A DNA stretch of 7,430 nucleotides from an uncultured Lachnospiraceae bacterium (lineage in GTDB: Bacteria; Bacillota; Clostridia; Lachnospirales; Lachnospiraceae). The stretch covers positions 1-7,430 of the forward strand of contig CABQGZ010000162.1 in assembly GCA_902463835.1 (NCBI GenBank). Reading direction: 5' to 3'. The notes under the pieces are model-generated. The model did not search any database. It was not told the DNA's origin and worked only from the letters and a program-made list of their open reading frames with translations. The translations under genes and the position numbers were made by a program. Shown here in pieces: positions 6,889 through 7,430 of the stretch (position 1 is its first letter; each line of letters begins with the position of its first letter).

Positions 6889-7305
6889 TTATGCCGTCTT
6901 CTCAATCTTTACAGATACGGGGACACCTTCATTTAATTCCACACTCAAGCTCAGCTTTCCGCCGAGATTTGTCTTCATGCGTCCCACATTTACATCATCC
7001 ACAAATACCTTATATTCTGTCTCATCTTCCAGCTCCAGGGTAATCTGAGCGTCCTCCGGTCCTTCCACCTGAAAGCTCATCTCATTCTCCGAAGCCCTCA
7101 GATTCAAAACAGTGGTTCCCGGTACTGACTCATACACAAACATTCCGTTCCGCTCCAGCTTGGTGATCTCTTGGAAGGTCTTCACCTTATACAGATCTCC
7201 GTTGTGTTCAAAGTTCTCCAGCTTGGATTTGGCTGACAGCTTGTAATTACCAAAGCTTATGGTGCCGTCTGCCTGTGTACAAATTAATTCTTCAATTACT
7301 GCCAT
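6889..7305 (-). CDS. Conserved 138-aa beta-rich protein of unknown function
   Basis: This 138-aa protein has no signal peptide or membrane segment, so it is probably cytoplasmic. The pattern of short alternating hydrophobic stretches (TISFGNYKL, GDLYKVKTF, GMFVYESVPGT, MSFQVEG, AQITLELE, TEYKVFVDDVNVG, KLSLSVEL, VSVKIEK) predicts mostly beta strands, perhaps two small sandwich-like units, the second reminiscent of an Ig/FN3-type fold. From memory, close relatives occur in Lachnospiraceae and related Clostridia and are often auto-labelled endosialidase. Nothing here supports that enzyme: phage endosialidases are far longer, and no catalytic motif is visible. The protein is acidic in its second half. 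The ATG at 7303-7305 has a consensus AGGAGG 8 bases upstream. It is the first gene of an apparent operon with radA (12-bp gap) and deoC, preceded by a long structured leader. The function remains unknown. Confidence 0.88.
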   Translation of the reverse strand: MAVIEELICTQADGTISFGNYKLSAKSKLENFEHNGDLYKVKTFQEITKLERNGMFVYESVPGTTVLNLRASENEMSFQVEGPEDAQITLELEDETEYKVFVDDVNVGRMKTNLGGKLSLSVELNEGVPVSVKIEKTA

Positions 7306-7313
7306 TGTATTAT

Positions 7314-7319
7314 CCTCCT
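7314..7319 (-). promoter_or_regulatory. Ribosome binding site of the 138-aa gene
   Basis: A full-consensus AGGAGG on the minus strand sits 8 bases (ATAATACA) before the ATG at 7303-7305. It is the strongest site in the operon, implying good expression of this small protein. Confidence 0.85.
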
Positions 7320-7346
7320 GTTATGGCGCTGATATGTATGTATATT

Positions 7347-7408
7347 AGGCAAAGAGCGGCAGAGACCGGAAAACCTCTGGTTTTCCCGGTTCGCTTCGCT
7401 CTTTGCCT
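7347..7408. repeat. Long interrupted palindrome in the leader of the 138-aa/radA/deoC operon
   Basis: AGGCAAAGAGC (7347-7357) pairs perfectly with GCTCTTTGCCT (7398-7408), and the next pair (7358/7397) also matches, giving a 12-bp outer stem. An inner hairpin follows at 7365-7390: ACCGG with CCGGT, AAAACC with GGTTTT, one unpaired C and a 3-base loop. The two stems are separated by a symmetrical internal loop of about 6 bases per side. Neither strand has a run of T after the structure, so it does not look like an intrinsic terminator. On the minus-strand transcript it lies between the -10 box and the ribosome binding site. It could be a dispersed palindromic (REP/MITE-like) element, an RNA-stabilising leader or a protein-binding site. 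Confidence 0.75.
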
Positions 7409-7421
7409 GCCTTGTACGCAC

Positions 7422-7427
7422 ATTATA
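7422..7427 (-). promoter_or_regulatory. -10 promoter box of the 138-aa/radA/deoC operon
   Basis: The minus strand reads TATAAT, a perfect sigma-A -10 box, about 117 bases before the ATG at 7303-7305. Transcription would begin near 7415. The -35 box would lie beyond position 7430 and cannot be checked, which limits confidence. Confidence 0.5.
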
Positions 7428-7430
7428 ACC

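Overview
The window looks like a chromosomal segment of a gut Clostridia species, most likely a Lachnospiraceae. This is an inference from three things: the N-terminal style of the large surface protein (a hydrophobic segment ending in YALILPAITL), the presence of a small beta-rich protein that I know from genomes of this group, and strong AGGAGG-type ribosome binding sites. All genes I can support lie on the minus strand, so transcription runs from position 7430 towards 1.

Right part (7430 to about 4710): a housekeeping operon. A TATAAT box at the window edge is followed by a leader of about 110 bases that carries a long interrupted palindrome. Then come a 138-aa protein of unknown function, radA/sms (recombination and repair ATPase, 458 aa) and deoC (deoxyribose-phosphate aldolase, 216 aa). 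Gaps are 12 bp and 50 bp, each start has its own ribosome binding site, and a hairpin at 4724-4758 probably ends the transcript.

Middle (4583-4798): a 216-bp intergenic region. It holds the deoC terminator, a pair of 9-bp direct repeats separated by 12 bp, a weak promoter candidate and a strong ribosome binding site for the next gene. The direct repeats have the geometry expected of a LytTR-type response regulator site.

Left part (4582 to 1): an accessory surface module. A 1466-aa protein starts at GTG. It has an N-terminal signal/membrane segment, about 1000 residues with no domain I recognise, a DUF11-like beta domain, an SdrD B-like calcium-binding domain, and a cell-wall sorting signal with the variant motif LPDSGG. 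About 40 bp downstream begins a second gene, cut by the window edge. Its visible N-terminus is basic and then contains a leucine-rich helix. I associate such small proteins with sortase-substrate loci in Lachnospiraceae, so the two are probably co-transcribed. No sortase gene is inside the window.

The two halves appear functionally unrelated: a stable DNA-repair/nucleoside-salvage operon followed by a separately controlled surface adhesin or matrix-protein locus. No tRNA, rRNA, CRISPR array, transposase or integrase was seen.
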